Positions 23,263 to 35,745 of a stretch of DNA of 64,000 bases are shown in pieces. The translations under genes were made by a program, and so were the position numbers. The DNA lies in the NCBI GenBank assembly GCA_024734495.1, contig JALMQS010000153.1:13482299-13546298 (forward strand). Direction: 5' to 3'. Position 1 is the stretch's first letter, and each line of letters begins with the position of its first letter. This stretch comes from Forficula auricularia (lineage: Eukaryota; Arthropoda; Insecta; Dermaptera; Forficulidae). The notes under the pieces are model-generated. The model saw only the letters and a list, made by a program, of their open reading frames with translations, made no database searches and was not told the origin of the DNA.

Positions 23263-24690
23263 ACAAAATACTTACTTGAAATATCATATTGTTCTTAATT
23301 TTCTTTAATAAGGGGAAAATAGATTTGTAGATTTCTTTAAGCCTTTTTTGATGGTTGAAAACCTTTTATAACACTATGTTTCGGTTCTTCTCTTTTTATT
23401 TATTAGATAAACCACACATCTTTCTATTCTAAACATTCCTAATATTTAACTTAACAGAAAAAAGTAAACTTTCTTGAAGCTTTTTTGAAATTATCAAAAA
23501 GAGGAGGCTGCGATGTCCCACGGTGGTCGGGTATAAATGGATGGTGGGCGGATGGGTAAAGAATAGATAGGGACACCCTAACACGATCTGGGTCTAATAG
23601 CTTGGAAATTCTGTTAGATACAAAAATCTCGCAAAAATTTATACTTTGATTCACTTCTACATGGTCATATTAAAGTCATTTAAATTAGCCCTATTTCACT
23701 TTAGGGTTCCTTCTCAATTCAACACATTGCCTAAAGCTGGCCATCTGAGATTTTAATGAAATTAAGTACATAGGCGTCCTCTATATAGACTAAGAAAAAT
23801 ACCAAATTTCATCTTCATATATCAACCGGCTTAGAAAATATGACTAAATAAATTCCCAAAAAGTGCCCAAAATAGGATGATATATATTTTCAAATTGGGA
23901 TTCCAGCTCTTGTAATTAAGTGGTGTTTTTTTGCAGCATTTTAATTCTCTTTTCCTTGAAGTACAACACAGTATGGGTTCATATGAAAAAAAATTAAATT
24001 TGAAATCAAAATTTTGATTATTGAAATAAAATTTGAAAAAGATTCTGTGGGGATATCGGTGGATAGCAAAGCCCCGGAAATTTTTTCGGGGTGCGTTCTT
24101 TGGTTGTGGGACTTTTAGAGATGTTAAAGAAGTGTAAAAATAATGGGAATGGTTTATGTAAGATAAATAAATACATTTGAAGCAACGTTTTTCTTTTTCT
24201 TAGGAGCCCATTTTAATTAACTGAGTTTGAGTTCCATTGCAAAAACTATATAACTCTAAACGATTTAATAGAAAGTTTTTAAATTTTGTTGAGGGTTGAA
24301 AGTTTTAGGTTAATGAATAATTTCCAAGAAATTTAATTAATAATTCTTAGTATTTTGAAAAGGGTGTTGTCATCCCTCCTTAAGGCTGACACGCTATTTA
24401 GTGAACAAACAATTTAATTAATTTTCAAATTATTCAATACGGTACATGCGTGTGTTCTGAAAAATCGAACAAGAGAGGAGAGCAACAAGTGGATCTCGGC
24501 CCCTCACTTTCCGGGCAACAAAGAAACAACAGACCAGGCCAGCAAGATTCGAACAAAATACTTAAGTGAATTTAAAAATTAAACCGAAATTGAAGAAAAA
24601 ACTTAGATATATTGTCTAGGTATTTCAATTACAATATATTTCATAAATTTCAGGAATTAATTTTTATCATCATCATCATCGAGTATACAC
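23263..24690. other. Spacer with a small GC-richer block
   Basis: The block 23500-23600 is richer in G+C than its surroundings but has no recognised motif. A (CAT)n tract lies at about 24667-24679. No gene is supported. Confidence 0.5.
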
Positions 24691-24698
24691 AACCTTCT

Positions 24699-25042
24699 TA
24701 CCATTGAAGACCACATTAAATTAGGCAATAATAAAGGAGCCGCAATAATTTTTATTACTTTACTGCAAAAAAAATCTAACTCCCCCTCTACATTAAATGT
24801 TATATTTTAATCCTTTTTTTTTATTTAACTAACCGAAGTAGTTCTTTACTTTATTTAAAATGTATCACCAAGAACCCACACCATTCTCCCTTAACAAAAA
24901 AAGAGTTCTTATGCGTTCTTTATTTATTATATTAATTTTCAGATTGTCGTAATATAAATAATTAAACATTAATTAATACAAGAGCTATCTACCATTGAAG
25001 ACCACATTTAAGACCACATTAAATTAGCCAGTAATAAAGGAG
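24699..25042. repeat. Direct repeat pair flanking a GGTGAAAC-type motif
   Basis: ACCATTGAAGACCACATT followed by AAATTAG and AATAAAGGAG occurs at 24699-24739 and again at 24991-25042. The second copy also duplicates AAGACCACATT internally. Between them, on the minus strand at 24840-24900, lies the recurrent motif GTGTGGGTTCTTGGTGATAC next to TAAAGTAAAGAA, as at 10684-10740. The layout resembles an insertion flanked by a large duplication. Confidence 0.6.
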
Positions 25043-25084
25043 TTAGAGGCCGAACAAGAACAACACTTGGAGGCCGCAGGTTCC

Positions 25085-25512
25085 CCACCAATCTTAAGAC
25101 TTGTTTGACGCAACCATTTGCCTCCACTTAACAATTTTTACTTCTTTTAAAGTCCCATATCTCATATCTGAGGAAAATACGCCAATCTTAGACTTCACCT
25201 TTCTCTTTTCATTCCCACGCACGTTCTAAAATACCCTTTAGCAGAACTCTGTGTCTTAAGGTGTGCTCTATCATCTAAGATCTTCTCTTGCTCAGATTCA
25301 TTCATATTGTTCATTTTTTATAATTTTTACAACAAGTTCTCGTTTGTAATTATATCAGCTCATTCAATCTTTAATATTTTTCTGTAGCACGACACTTCAA
25401 AGGCTTTTAGGTTCTATATCTCTTCCTCTCCAATCGTCCAGGTTTCACTACTGAAAATAGCAATGCCTATACATAGCATGTCTTAAGCAGTATCTTTCTC
25501 TGTTCTATGCTG
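25085..25512 (-). pseudogene. LINE reverse transcriptase C-terminal remnant
   Basis: Minus-strand translation in shifting frames gives motifs of the region downstream of the RT domain in insect LINEs: SETWTIGEEE, then NLKAFEVSCYRKILKIE, then EHTLRHRVLLKGILE, then DWR and EANGCVKQ. In intact relatives these correspond to GSETWT, LEAFEMWCYRR, GHILRH and the KGRGRPR region in the same order. At least four in-frame stops and several frameshifts are present, including a stop after GEEEI, so it is dead. The catalytic YxDD part is missing; this is a 5'-truncated copy, as usual for LINEs. The clade (Jockey, CR1 or RTE-like) cannot be set from this part. Identification is from family knowledge, not from a search. 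Confidence 0.7.
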
Positions 25513-25677
25513 ATTGAGGAGGAGCATAATAATTTAATTAAATCATATTTTGGCTTGAGCAATTCTGGATGTTATTTCTTTTTGATTATTCCGTTACCCG
25601 TAATTTTACTTCCAGATAGCAGAATGTTATGTAAACTTTATCGAAAAATGTCTAGGCTTACAAGATAATATACTTTT
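25513..25677. other. Short spacer
   Basis: Nothing recognised between the LINE remnant and the SINE. Confidence 0.5.
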
Positions 25678-25850
25678 CTTAGAAAATCATAAGATGGTGT
25701 CATCTATTAAATCCGATGGAATGGATTATTTTTAATTATAGGTCAGAAGGTTTTTTTTTCATCCCTTCGGGAATCGAACCCGAGTGCCAGTAACAGCAAT
25801 CTGGGCTATCTGGCTCACCTGTGAGGTGCGAACATCTCTGACATATCGTA
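25678..25850 (-). mobile_element. tRNA-derived SINE, family 2, copy 1
   Basis: On the minus strand the head shows GAGCCAGATAGCCCAGATTG (A-box region) and GGTTCGATTCCC (perfect B-box) and then a tail with CCTTCTGACCTATAATTA, CCATTCCATCGGATTTAATA and GACACCATCTTATGATTTTC. The same tail appears twice head-to-head at 44139-44419 and once, cut by the window edge, at 63958-64000. Internal A and B boxes indicate Pol III transcription in its active past. Confidence 0.75.
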
Positions 25851-26358
25851 GCTGATCTTACTAAACCTCGTCCGGTTTTTGTTCAAATACGTATTATACG
25901 TTTATACCGACCAACTTTTCACGGCGCGTCTGTCTATTGAAACTTATTCTATTCCAATTTAATTTCCCGCTACGGACAAATAATAAATATTGCATTGTAT
26001 TTATATATATGCGTGTTTAAAATGGTTTTTCTTGTAGTCTGGCAAACTTTGAATTTAGGATTTAAATGTTTTGTAAGATCAGCGCGTTAAATATTTTACT
26101 CAAAGATTGTTATCTTAATTTGTAAAATTTCGCGATCTAGTGATTCTAAATTTAAACATAGACCCATGTCATATAATTTAAATAAAGGTCATTGAGTGTT
26201 TCAAATTTTGAAGAGATTCAAAGATAATATAATTCAAAAAAAAAAATTCTATAGTAGCTGTTTCTCACCCTGAGTCTAAAAAAAAGTTTTTGCTTGTTCT
26301 TTCAATTTTCAAAGTAAATTAATATTTAGTAAATATTTTTTTTAAATAATGTGTATAT

Positions 26359-26598
26359 CAGGGTTGCCCCCTCCCCTAGCTTCGTTACTCCCTCTTCCAG
26401 TTTCATTAAAAGTAACCCCCGATTTTATTCAGTTCTAAAGAATTAGAATAGCTTTTTATTAGGTTTTGTTGACGTTATAAAACTTGACCACTTTTATTTT
26501 TAACATATAATCCTAAAATTCAACAATTTACAACCTCTCAAAAATTTCAATGATGCAATCTGCGTCTTAACCCCCCTACCCCTGTGGGCACCCCCCTG
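26359..26598. mobile_element. hAT-like MITE with CAGGG..GCCC ends
   Basis: The left end CAGGGTTGCCCCCTCCCC and the inverted right end CAGGGGGGTGCCCACAGGGG form an imperfect GC-rich terminal inverted repeat in otherwise AT-rich DNA. The flanks GTGTATAT and TATATTTT do not give a clear duplication. The interior is non-coding. The right-end type (GGTGCCCAYAGGGG) is also seen alone near 5748. Confidence 0.5.
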
Positions 26599-27942
26599 TA
26601 TATTTTTATGGTTATCTAACCGACTATTCTTGAATTCAGCTTTAGTGTGTTAAACCTAACTTAATACGACCTTTCATCATGGAAAAATCTCCCGCCCTTA
26701 AGGTAGTTATTTCACCATATGGGTTTTCTTAAGATTTTTTTGAAATTCAAACAGATTATTATTTAAATATTTCTGCATCGATTGGTGGAAAATCGAAATT
26801 TATGAACAATATAGTTCCGGAGATAATAAATTCCAAAGATAGAGTTTTTCAGACTCTTATACATTGCACTATACGGGATATCGGAAAGTTTAGATACATA
26901 TTTAATTATAATTAAGAAACTCTTCTTACCATTGTTATAAAAAACTAAATCAATATTAAACAATAACTAATAAATTTTTTAAGAAAATTTTAATTCATAG
27001 TTACAACACAGTTTCTGAGATAATAAGGAATAAATAATGAAAAATTTATAATGGAAATTTTACACTAAAAACAAGCTGGCAACAACGAAAATATATTTAA
27101 CCTAAAAAGTTAGTTAACTTTGGTACTTTTTTGAGTTTATTTCGCTTCAGTCATTGTCGCAACAACTTTCAATCGCTTATGAAGAACTTTTTGTTTTATA
27201 AATCGATCTTATAATGTAGTTTATCTGACATTTCTATGATAAAATATAGTGTTGTCAGATTTGTCAAACGAGCACGGGATTGGCTAGTAGTGGCACATAA
27301 ACCGCAAAATGTTTTGGGCTTATGAATTATGAATCCTTATTGTATGTTCTATATATTCTAGCATTAGATTTTTGCTAGTATTGTTGCGAAATAACTACCT
27401 TAATCTAGGGTTAAATTTTCGATAATAATAAAATTCCAGTAGAGTATTAAAATGCCATTGTGGAGTCGCATCGAAAACAAAACGAGACAGTTTAAATTTT
27501 TTCACACTTATTTAAACATCTCATAATCGATTATCATCTCAGCTATTATTTCAGGAAATGTGTGTTGAGAAACAGAATCATGTTGGGAACAAAAACAAGT
27601 AGCAATTAAATTAAATTCAAGTTCGAGTTGTTAATCTAAATCTTTCTTTTGTGTTGCAATTGAGAATAATTTTATCCGAGCCAGTTTTGCTTCTTCTTTT
27701 CTTCGCTTTTTTAATTTTAATTAATAATTTAATTTATCTACCTAAGCATGAGAGTAGTGCTCTCATTTGAAATTGTTAAATATAAAAATTATATTTAATA
27801 GGTATCATTTAAAGCTTATTCAAATAATAAAAAATTATTAAAGGAAACAAATAATTAATTTAATTGAATATGATTTTAATAATTATATTTACTTAAAAAT
27901 TATGAGATATGGCCAACTCATGACGTTAGAAAAACTGTTAAA
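26599..27942. other. AT-rich spacer
   Basis: No gene, RNA or element end recognised. Small open frames are typical of chance. Confidence 0.55.
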
Positions 27943-28660
27943 ATTTTTAAGAAAAAAATAAAACCGACTTCAAAAAAATTAAATGCGACAAATAAAATAC
28001 CCTAAAAGGTATAAAATAATTATTATCTTATTTGGTTACAACTAAACGACGAAATATTAACATGAAATTATTTTTTGAAGTCGGTGCCAAACAAACTATA
28101 CCTATATAAGCGAGCGTACCCACCAAACGTAATAAGTAAGATCCGTCGAGTGCGATTCATAAAAGGTATATCTTTGGCACCGACTTCAAAATGTAATTTC
28201 ATGTTAATATTTCGTCGTTTAGTTGTAACTAAATAAGATAATAATTATTTTATACCTTTTAGTGTATTTTATTTGTTGCATTTAATTTTTTTGAAGTTGG
28301 TTTTATTTTTTTCTTAAAATTTTTTATTTTTCTCTTTTTAGTGATGTTATTAATAGTGATCCTATCATCAGAACTTAACCAAATTAATATTGCACCATCC
28401 CTAAGATACCCTCTTTCCAATAAAAAAAGAATCATCGAAATCGGTTCATAAACAAAGAAGTTAGTCCTGAACAAACCTAACAAAAAAGGTCTAATACCTA
28501 CGAAAAAAAATGGGACCAATCGGAACGTAGACTGGACCCAATGCAAATTTTTTTTTTCAAAATCGGTTCACAATTGGCGGAGATATGAGGTAACATAGGC
28601 ACAAAAAAAAAAAATTCAGTCGAATAGACCTCCTCCTATTTTTGAAGTCGGTTAAAAAAT
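27943..28660 (+). repeat. GAAGTCGG foldback family, copy 3
   Basis: Full-length copy: foldback arms at about 27950-28085 and 28185-28320, loop in between, then the ~340-bp tail ending GAAGTCGGTTAAAAAA. Loop orientation matches copy 2 and is opposite to copies 1 and 4. The tail has a 95-codon open frame on the minus strand, similar in copy 2, without recognisable domain. Confidence 0.88.
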
Positions 28661-29026
28661 AAGTCTGACTCGGACAAAGAGTTCACATTTTTAAAGACCC
28701 ATAATTTTTGGTGCGATTTCAACTAAAATAAATTTATAATAAGTTTTAAATATAAATATAAAATATCTTTGACCCCTTTATTGGCTTTTGAACGAGTGCG
28801 TACAAATAATTTTGTAAGACAAATACTAGTCCACTAACAGATATTTCGACAAAATAATTAATATCTCTTAAAATAAATTTTCGATGCTTCTTATAAAAGA
28901 ATTTATTGTAGTTCGAAACACTGTGAATTCGCTCAATTCGTGTAACAAAATTGTTTTGATATTTCAAGAATTTTATTTCTAACTTCTAGATTCAAATCTA
29001 GAATATAGCTGAAATTATTTTTTTTT

Positions 29027-29225
29027 TTCAAAATTTTAAATCAAGCTTAGTCACACTCTTTAGGGGATGAAAGGTCGATCAGAAAACTTATTTCAGACCT
29101 TATTTATATTTAGTGATTTGGGAATGTTCTAGAATCTTGTAGAAATCTTTTTGTTTAGTGAAATTTTAAATTAAGTGTAGTCACCCCCTTTAGGGGATAG
29201 AGGGTTGATCAGAAAACTTCTCGTA
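29027..29225 (+). repeat. Diverged tandem duplication, ~130-bp unit
   Basis: AAATTTTAAATYAAG followed by GTAGTCAC, TTTAGGGGAT and TTGATCAGAAAACTT occurs at 29030-29090 and 29160-29220. Non-coding; two copies only. Confidence 0.65.
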
Positions 29226-29751
29226 AAAGAAAATTCTTTTGATATTCACTCATTTTGTAAACTAGAACGCCATATTTTCGGTATTTTTTAACAAAATATA
29301 ATAGTTAAGGTTCGACTCCTGGGGGGATGTATCCCTTCTGATATCGCAATTTAATAATATTTCTACTAAAATTTTAGAATTTGTCCGAAAAAGATTGATT
29401 GAATTCTGTCTCTTTTAAAATACATCTTGGTTAATCTGAACCCGAGCTGATTTTTTGAAAAAACTACCAACTATTTTCAAAAAAAAAGATGCTCAAAACT
29501 TTAATTATAATAGTTAAAGCCGTTTTTAAGATATTTAGATCGATCCAGACACAAAATACATGATAACTTCCACAGATAAAAATGTAATTAAATTGTAGGC
29601 CATGAAAGTAGAGGAACTCCTGAATGAAAAATGGTATATTTGTTGAGAGTACCAAAGATGTTAATTTATAAGTAAACAACTAAAGATTTACTAAGCGAAA
29701 AGATTTTGTTTTGCCGAGAGTTAGCAGAGAAACGTTGATTCATAAAAGTAA

Positions 29752-29819
29752 ATCAACGAGGTTGTCCTCTGATTTATGCAAATAAAATATACATATAATA
29801 TAACGAATATAAGTAGGTG

Positions 29820-29850
<31 letters not shown>

Positions 29851-29893
29851 TGATAGAGACTATAGTTTCGAAGGATTGATTGAGCTTCATCAT
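29752..29893 (-). repeat. Microsatellite-associated repeat with GAAAC-hairpin motif
   Basis: On the minus strand it starts with ATGATGAAG, a short hairpin and CTTCGAAACTATAG (29864-29893), then an A/T block with (TA)n at 29820-29842, and ends with ATTTGCATAAATCAGAGGAC and AACCTC. A related unit lies at 56166-56290 with the same order: a GATGCAAATAAA edge, TA-rich centre and TAGTTTCGAAGG. The (TA)n tract differs in length between copies. Confidence 0.6.
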
Positions 29894-31451
29894 AAATCTT
29901 TTTAATTTGAAAAATTTTATTTATTATTTATCAAGGGTTCAAATAACCTATCGGATAAAGAAACATTAAAATTAAAAACTACAATATACTAGTTTGTTTA
30001 TATATTAGCCAAAAGATTTGCCTTTTATTTTTTATTTAAATATTTTCAATAAATGATAAAGTTTTGATGCTGAGAGTTGGCTTTATTGAGTATAATATGA
30101 TATCATAATATTAATATGTTTTATACTAATTAATGTATTAATGATGTATCAAAATTAATTAGAGTTCAATCGATTTGTTCTTACCTTGGAACAATGGTTG
30201 CCGAGGCTTCAGGTCTGCTCTGGTCGATCTCTGCCTCACAAATGAATAAAGTACCGTTTTTATTTCCTATTATCTTGAATACATTTCTCTAGGTGGGCTC
30301 GATTCGCTAAAACAGAAAATATAAAATAATATTTTTATTTAAAAAAAGGAAAATTATCAGTTAAAGATAAATGAAAATAAATTCAAACTGAACTTTTAGA
30401 TATCAATTTTTTATCTAGTTACTAGTATTTGACCAAAAAATAAATTTTAATTAATATAGAATAATTAATCCACTCTTTAAGCGTCTGGCAATTCATATTT
30501 TTCTGTCTTTTGGGGCTACTATTACTATATTTTTTCATTGTTTAAAGCAAACAAATTTAAGCCGAAACCGCCATGTGCACTTCCCAGCCTATATTTATTT
30601 AAAATTTCTCTTTTATTTACTTCAAAATTTGTTCATATATATTTATATAACAAACACCGATGGCTAAAATGGATTATTGGATTCAGGGAAAGAGGGTTTT
30701 CAAATTAAATTTTCCCACTTACTATATATAAGTGAAAGTAATAATATATGCATATTAGATATATTAATATATATCTGAAGGCAGAAAATGATTTTTTCAT
30801 AAATTAATAATACTCAAACTGATGTAATAAATTATAAATTATTCAGTAATTTACAACAATTTTTTCGCACACCTGTCTGTCTTATATTATATTTTTAATC
30901 TAGATATTATTTATTTTTAGTAATTCTTCAAAAAATTTGTAATTTAAATCAGATGAAATTAATATTACTTTAAATTATGTTTATAGTGTTAATAAATTCC
31001 AATCCAACTTTTATGTTATCTCGCCTCGAGACCTCCAAGCAAACTCTATTAACAAATATTATATTTATTAAAGAATGAACACTAAATGTTTTCTTGGTTC
31101 AATCCTTGTTGTTCACTTACTAATTATTATTTTAATTTTCACAACATTGTCTTTTGTCGTTGCTCGGAATCTAAAATCATAAAAGTTCAAGACCTGTTTG
31201 CGATTCAATGGCATTTGACACTCGTTTTATGCAAATGGGAATCTCCAAATTAACGAAATATATCTTCACTGCGTAACTTGCTCTGGTTTTATAACATGAA
31301 ATTAAAGATTTTTTTAAGTATATATATAAAAAAACAACAGAGATTTAAAATAATTATTTTATGAGTAGTATGAAAAAACGCAAAACTTCCATTATGACTT
31401 GATCTATTACCATGGTAAAAATATTATAATAGTTAAAAAATAATCTAGATA
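29894..31451. other. AT-rich spacer
   Basis: No supported gene. A modestly GC-richer stretch around 30190-30240 shows no recognised motif. Confidence 0.55.
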
Positions 31452-32510
31452 TCTATATATATAAAATTCTTTGCCCGATACACTCACTCACTCACTCGCT
31501 CACTCATAATCAAAACAGCCAGAACCACTGGACGTAGAAACATGAAATTTGGAGAGGATATTACATCTCTGACATAGGGGTTCAGTAAGAAAGGATTTTT
31601 CGAAATTCGATCCCTAAGGGGGTCAAAAGGGGCAAAGTGTGTTTTCACTGATTATGCGATATCTCTTAAGCACAATAAAATATCTACTTGCTTTTTACTT
31701 ATAAAAATACTAAATTAAAATATCTAAAATGCGATTTCAGGATTTTTTGAAATTCGACCCCTCAAAAGGGGCAAAATATCTTTGGATGTGTTTACACTAA
31801 TTATGCATTTTCAATTAAGAACAATAAGATATCTACTTGATTTTTACTTAATAAAATTCTAAATAAAAATATCTAAAAAGTAATTTCAGGATTTTTTGAA
31901 ATTCGACTCCCAACTATCCAAAATGTGAGTGGGGGAAAAAATTAAAACTCTCCTATCTTGATCAAATTTTGTAGAGTTATTCTTTAATACTTTAAGAAAC
32001 TATTCCTGTAAAAATCAACTATCAAAATTGACTGTATGGGGGCGAAGGGGAGGGGGATTATAGAAATTTTTAGCTTTTTAGTACATTTACTCTTTAGAAA
32101 ATTGTGGATTATTTATTTGCAAATATCTAAAGAATAATTTCAAGATTTTTTGTAATCCGACCCCCCCCCCCCTCAACTATCCAAAATCTGAGTAGGGGCA
32201 AAAATTAAATCTCTCTCCGATCTTGAACAAATTTTGTAGAATTATTCTTTATTACTTTAAGAAAATATTCCTGTAAAAATCAACTTTTAAAATTGACTGT
32301 ATGAGGGCGAAAGGGGGGGGCAAAATATAGTTTTTAAAACAATATAAAATGTATGCTGTAAAATGAGTGCGTGGGGCGAAAGAGGGGGCATATTACAAAT
32401 ATATATATTACAGACCTAATAATCACATGCCGAGACGCCGCCCGCCAGGGCCACCAGTCCGGAGGGCTGAGCTGTAGAGGGCGTGCCGAAGGCACGCCTG
32501 GAGCAGCTCG
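31452..32510 (+). mobile_element. Helitron-like element with internal tandem duplications
   Basis: The 5' end TCTATATATATAAAATTCTT follows A. The 3' end has the hairpin GGCGTGCC-GAA-GGCACGCC at 32480-32498, then 12 bases ending CTCG and followed by T; the usual CTRR would need one substitution. Inside, a ~150-bp unit (GATTTTTTGAAATTCGA.., AATAAAATATCTACTTG..) and a ~240-bp unit (TCCAAAATSTGAGT.., GTAAAAATCAACT..) are each repeated in tandem with C- and G-rich runs. No helicase is present. The 3' region is shared with 6780-6856. Confidence 0.7.
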
Positions 32511-33149
32511 TTAAATATAAGATCAGTAAGTCATATAAAAATTCTCGGATGGAAATTTTGTATCGTATTCTCTATTAGATGCTGAAAAAAGTAGTAAAGG
32601 GTACAAGTTTAACCGGTTGCATACAGGCAGGCGTTGAAATAATATTGAAAAGGCGTGATAAGGAAAAATTAAAATATCTGAACTGTATTTGAACTTGACT
32701 TATTCATTAGCCTATCTCCCTCGAATATTTATTTAATTTTATTTTTACTAGACAACAAATAAATTGAAGAATTGGGGGCGTTTCCCAAATTTTAGTGATT
32801 TAGTAATTTTTTGAAAATAATAAAGTTAAAACTTAGCACAAGGGTGTACTTTATACTATGAACTTGTGATCCAAAAATAATTAGCTATAATTGTTCGTTA
32901 GCTTACTATAAAACAATTAAATTTTTTCAACCCGAATTTATAGAAATCCCAAATATCATTGGAGCCATTCTAGCCTTTTTGTAAGGGATATTTAATTTAG
33001 TTTTAAATTTTATTACGCTATAATTTACTTATTTTGGTTTAACATGATAACAGACAAACCGACAAACAATGCCTGTAAATAGATTTAGTCGATTCTGAGA
33101 AACATCAAAATGTATATTTCAAATTTTTGAACCCATTCCAGTAAATACC
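32511..33149. other. Spacer with weak repeat similarity
   Basis: GATAACAGACAAACCGACAAAC near 33050 resembles the ACAGAC-rich block of the 15525 and 21240 repeats, so a decayed copy may be present. Nothing else is recognised. Confidence 0.4.
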
Positions 33150-33506
33150 TAAGGGGCTGTGGATAAATTATGTCACATGAATTTCAAGATTTTTAGACCA
33201 CCCTCCCCCTGTGACACATGCTGTCACATTATCATTGAGCCCACCTGTATTGTGACGTCACGCTATCACTTTTATACCCTATAATTTAATTTTTGTAGAA
33301 TTTTTATTTATAAATTAAACTCGGATAAAAGTATTTAATATATTTTAAGTTGAACTTTATTTTTATTCATGTCATGAAATCTAAAAAATATATTTGACAA
33401 TTTTTTAAAAATTTTAATTTGACTTTTGTGACATAATTTTTAATATCCCCGGCCCGCCCTGTCACATTTTGTGACAAATTGTGTGACGTAATTTATGGAA
33501 GGCCTA
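33150..33506. mobile_element. MITE with CCATAAATTACGTCAC-type ends
   Basis: The left end TAAGGGGCTGTGGATAAATT and ATGTCACA, and the inverted right end TAGGCCTTCCATAAATTACG and TCACAC, are imperfect terminal inverted repeats. GTGAC and GTCAC blocks recur inward from both ends. Elements with GGGCTGTCCATAAATTACGT ends are widespread in insects by my recollection. No clear target duplication; interior non-coding. Confidence 0.6.
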
Positions 33507-34178
33507 TTAAAGCGAAAATTGTATTGTGTGAATTTTTTTCAATGAAGATAAGAGTAAATTATCGAAAAGTTTATTTAAATGTATTACCTTTTTATCAAAT
33601 CACATAATATTCTTAAAAGAAAACATTTAAAGTGAAGTTCCACATTTGATATTAAATTTTAACCAATTTTCTAATTTCATCATTGGTGGTCCAGTCCGAA
33701 AATTTTTTCGAGATCATCAACGTGACTACCAAAGTCTTAACAAGAAAATTCTAAAATATTTTATATCCGTTAATATTTGGAACCAGTTAAATTGTATATA
33801 TACCAACAAAATAAATTTTAAAGTTAATAATCACTATAATAAAATTAAAATCTTAATTATACTCAAAATGTAGGTATGCGTCAATAAAAAAAAATCTACA
33901 GAACGAAAGTGAAGGTCAAAAATTTGAGAAATAAAATACGAGCTTTATTAAAAACTATCACGCACTCATAAAGAAAGAAAAAAATGTCATTTATATGTTA
34001 TTGAAAATTTGTCAATTATAAAAATAAAAAGAATTTACAAAAACGACAAACTAAGTGATTAAAAATTATTTTTTATATTTATAATCAGGACTTCTTTTTC
34101 TTTGGATGACATTTTTGATTCTAAGACTATACTTTTTATAGTAATTTTCCTGGAGAAAAGGGTTTGTAAGGGTATTTT
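33507..34178. other. AT-rich spacer
   Basis: No supported gene; a 75-codon frame at 33646-33873 has no recognisable feature. Confidence 0.5.
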
Positions 34179-34201
34179 ATCGAATTATCGAGCGTCGACT
34201 G
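34179..34201. mobile_element. Solo pogo/Tigger-like terminal repeat
   Basis: ATCGAATTATCGAGCGTCGACTG followed by TA matches the right end of the element at 40776-41161 (CGAATTATCGAGATTCGACTG, then TA). The opposite end was not found, so this is a truncated copy. Confidence 0.5.
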
Positions 34202-34208
34202 TATTTAT

Positions 34209-34234
34209 ATTTGCATCAAGTAGAGGACAACCTC
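34209..34234 (+). repeat. Dispersed ~26-bp motif, copy
   Basis: ATTTGCATCAAGTAGAGGAC and AACCTC, nearly identical to 7673-7700 and 59973-59997 and to the inverted copy at 29752-29777. Confidence 0.7.
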
Positions 34235-34599
34235 ATTGATTTCTCCTAATAAATAAATAATTATTATACTTTTTATGATTTTGAAATAAATTAAGTTGTT
34301 GATGATGTTGAGGAAGTATCAGGTTTTCGGTCAAAAATAACACCTTAATTGTTTATTTCCTTTCTCGTTATATTCATAATTTTTACGGTCCATACACAAA
34401 TTAAAACATTTCTAATAAATATAAACCTAAAGACATACTTAATGCGATGTTTGACTAATTTATTTACGACAAAAGGATCAAATTTTTATTAAGATGAAAA
34501 ATTATTATATAGCAAAATTAGTGAGTATAAAATTAATAGTATTTAATATAAATGTAAGGTATTTTGTTTGAAGTCTTTATGAGAAATCATAAAAGTTAT

Positions 34600-35090
34600 C
34601 GTTAATTCCAAAGTCGCTTGGTGGGGGTGAAAGGGAAGGTTGGTTGCGTTTTCGTCGGTGTCTGGTTGTCCTTTTCATTTCGTTTGGTTGTTCTTTTTGT
34701 TTGGCCAAAAGTCACCTTAAAGCCAGAGTGCATCGGAATGCAGCAGCCGACAGCCAAAAGTGCATTTGGCTGTCCCAGACAAGGCCATCGACCCAGAAGG
34801 GCAGGCAGACAGACAAACACCACCACCAATATCATGGGTGTATACATACACGTCTGCCAAATCTACTAAAACTAAAACAGCAGCAGGTTTTTGCTGATTT
34901 TTTTCGTCCGAGTGACAGTACGATTTGGGGGGCGAAGGGGGGGGGGTCGGAGAGGAAAAGAGTTAGAGTTGGAAGAATATCTCGCCCTTTTGTCTTATCG
35001 AATGGTTCCAACGTTGAAGAAATGGAGACGACAAACACCGTTAATCTTGGAATTTGCATAAAAACTTGCTTTAATCAACACACACGCATA
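34600..35090. other. GC-richer block with long open frames, no gene recognised
   Basis: About half G+C, clearly different from its surroundings, with G runs near 34927-34950. Frames are open for up to 150 codons on the plus strand and up to 81 on the minus strand, but the longest begins at a TTG and both strands are open, as expected from low stop density. No domain, splice pattern or homologue is recognised. It could be a transposon interior, a decayed exon or a transferred piece. Its closeness to the GC-rich repeat at 35270 suggests they belong together. Confidence 0.3.
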
Positions 35091-35269
35091 TTTTAACTTC
35101 TGAATTCAAGTATAATCGTATTTTCTTGATTTTAGAAAAAAAAATATTTCAAAGAATTGACTGGTCTTTTCAGTTTTTTTTTTTACCTACATGAAAATAT
35201 GGAAGTATTCAAGATCAATAGGGTGGGTGGGAAGTAAATGAGCATATTTTTTTATGATAATAATGAGAG

Positions 35270-35565
35270 AAGGAGTTACACCAAAAGGTGCAACCCTTAA
35301 AGGCCTGGGTTGGCCCCTCCACCGTGAAAAGAAGAAGAAAGAATTTTATGTGTTGGGCGGGGGTCGAAGGTATCTGTGGATACGGGTCTTAAATAGCTGA
35401 AGGTTATAAGTCGCGGGAAAGATGGTGGCAGGGAGCGAGTTCTGGAACAGTCTCTGGGGGTCATAGGGATAAAAGAGTTGGCGAGGGCGCTTGTTCGACT
35501 TTTATCCAATTTGACAGCGAAGGGGTGCTGAGCGTTAGAAAACCGCGTGTTTCTCGTAAAGAGGG
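35270..35565 (+). repeat. GC-rich ~300-bp repeat, copy A
   Basis: Matches 35746-36055 in inverted orientation: GGTCGAAGGTATCTGTGGAT, GAAGGTTATAAGT, GGAAAGA, GTCATAGG, ATAAA..GAGTTGGCGA, TTGTTCGA, TATCCAATT, TTAGAAAA. In one shared frame both copies read HRxKRxGE then CS, IQ, GVL and RK, so the repeat may derive from coding sequence of an unknown element. Copy A has stops in that region. No family is recognised. Confidence 0.7.
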
Positions 35566-35745
35566 CATATATGTGTATAAAATCTTTTAAATAAAATTAT
35601 ATTAATAAAGTATATTATACTTGAATATGTATGTGTTCTAGGGTGGTCCTTATTTTTTGGTAGAATATTTTCGAACTTTTATGCTTACAGGTGGCTCATA
35701 TGGTTCGAAATAATTAACAAAAATCATCCCCCAAGTTTCAAGTTT

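Noticed and set aside
17612..28546. Similar minus-strand frames of 79 and 95 codons in two places
   Set aside because: They are the same tail of the GAAGTCGG foldback family. The similarity is repeat homology; frames are broken in the other two copies.
31485..31510. CACTCACTCACT tract as a CRISPR or satellite
   Set aside because: A short microsatellite near the 5' end of a Helitron-like element; no spacers.
34644..35096. 150-codon frame with a signal-peptide-like start
   Set aside because: The apparent start is TTG, the opposite strand is open too, and the hydrophobic start comes from T-rich codons. No gene support.
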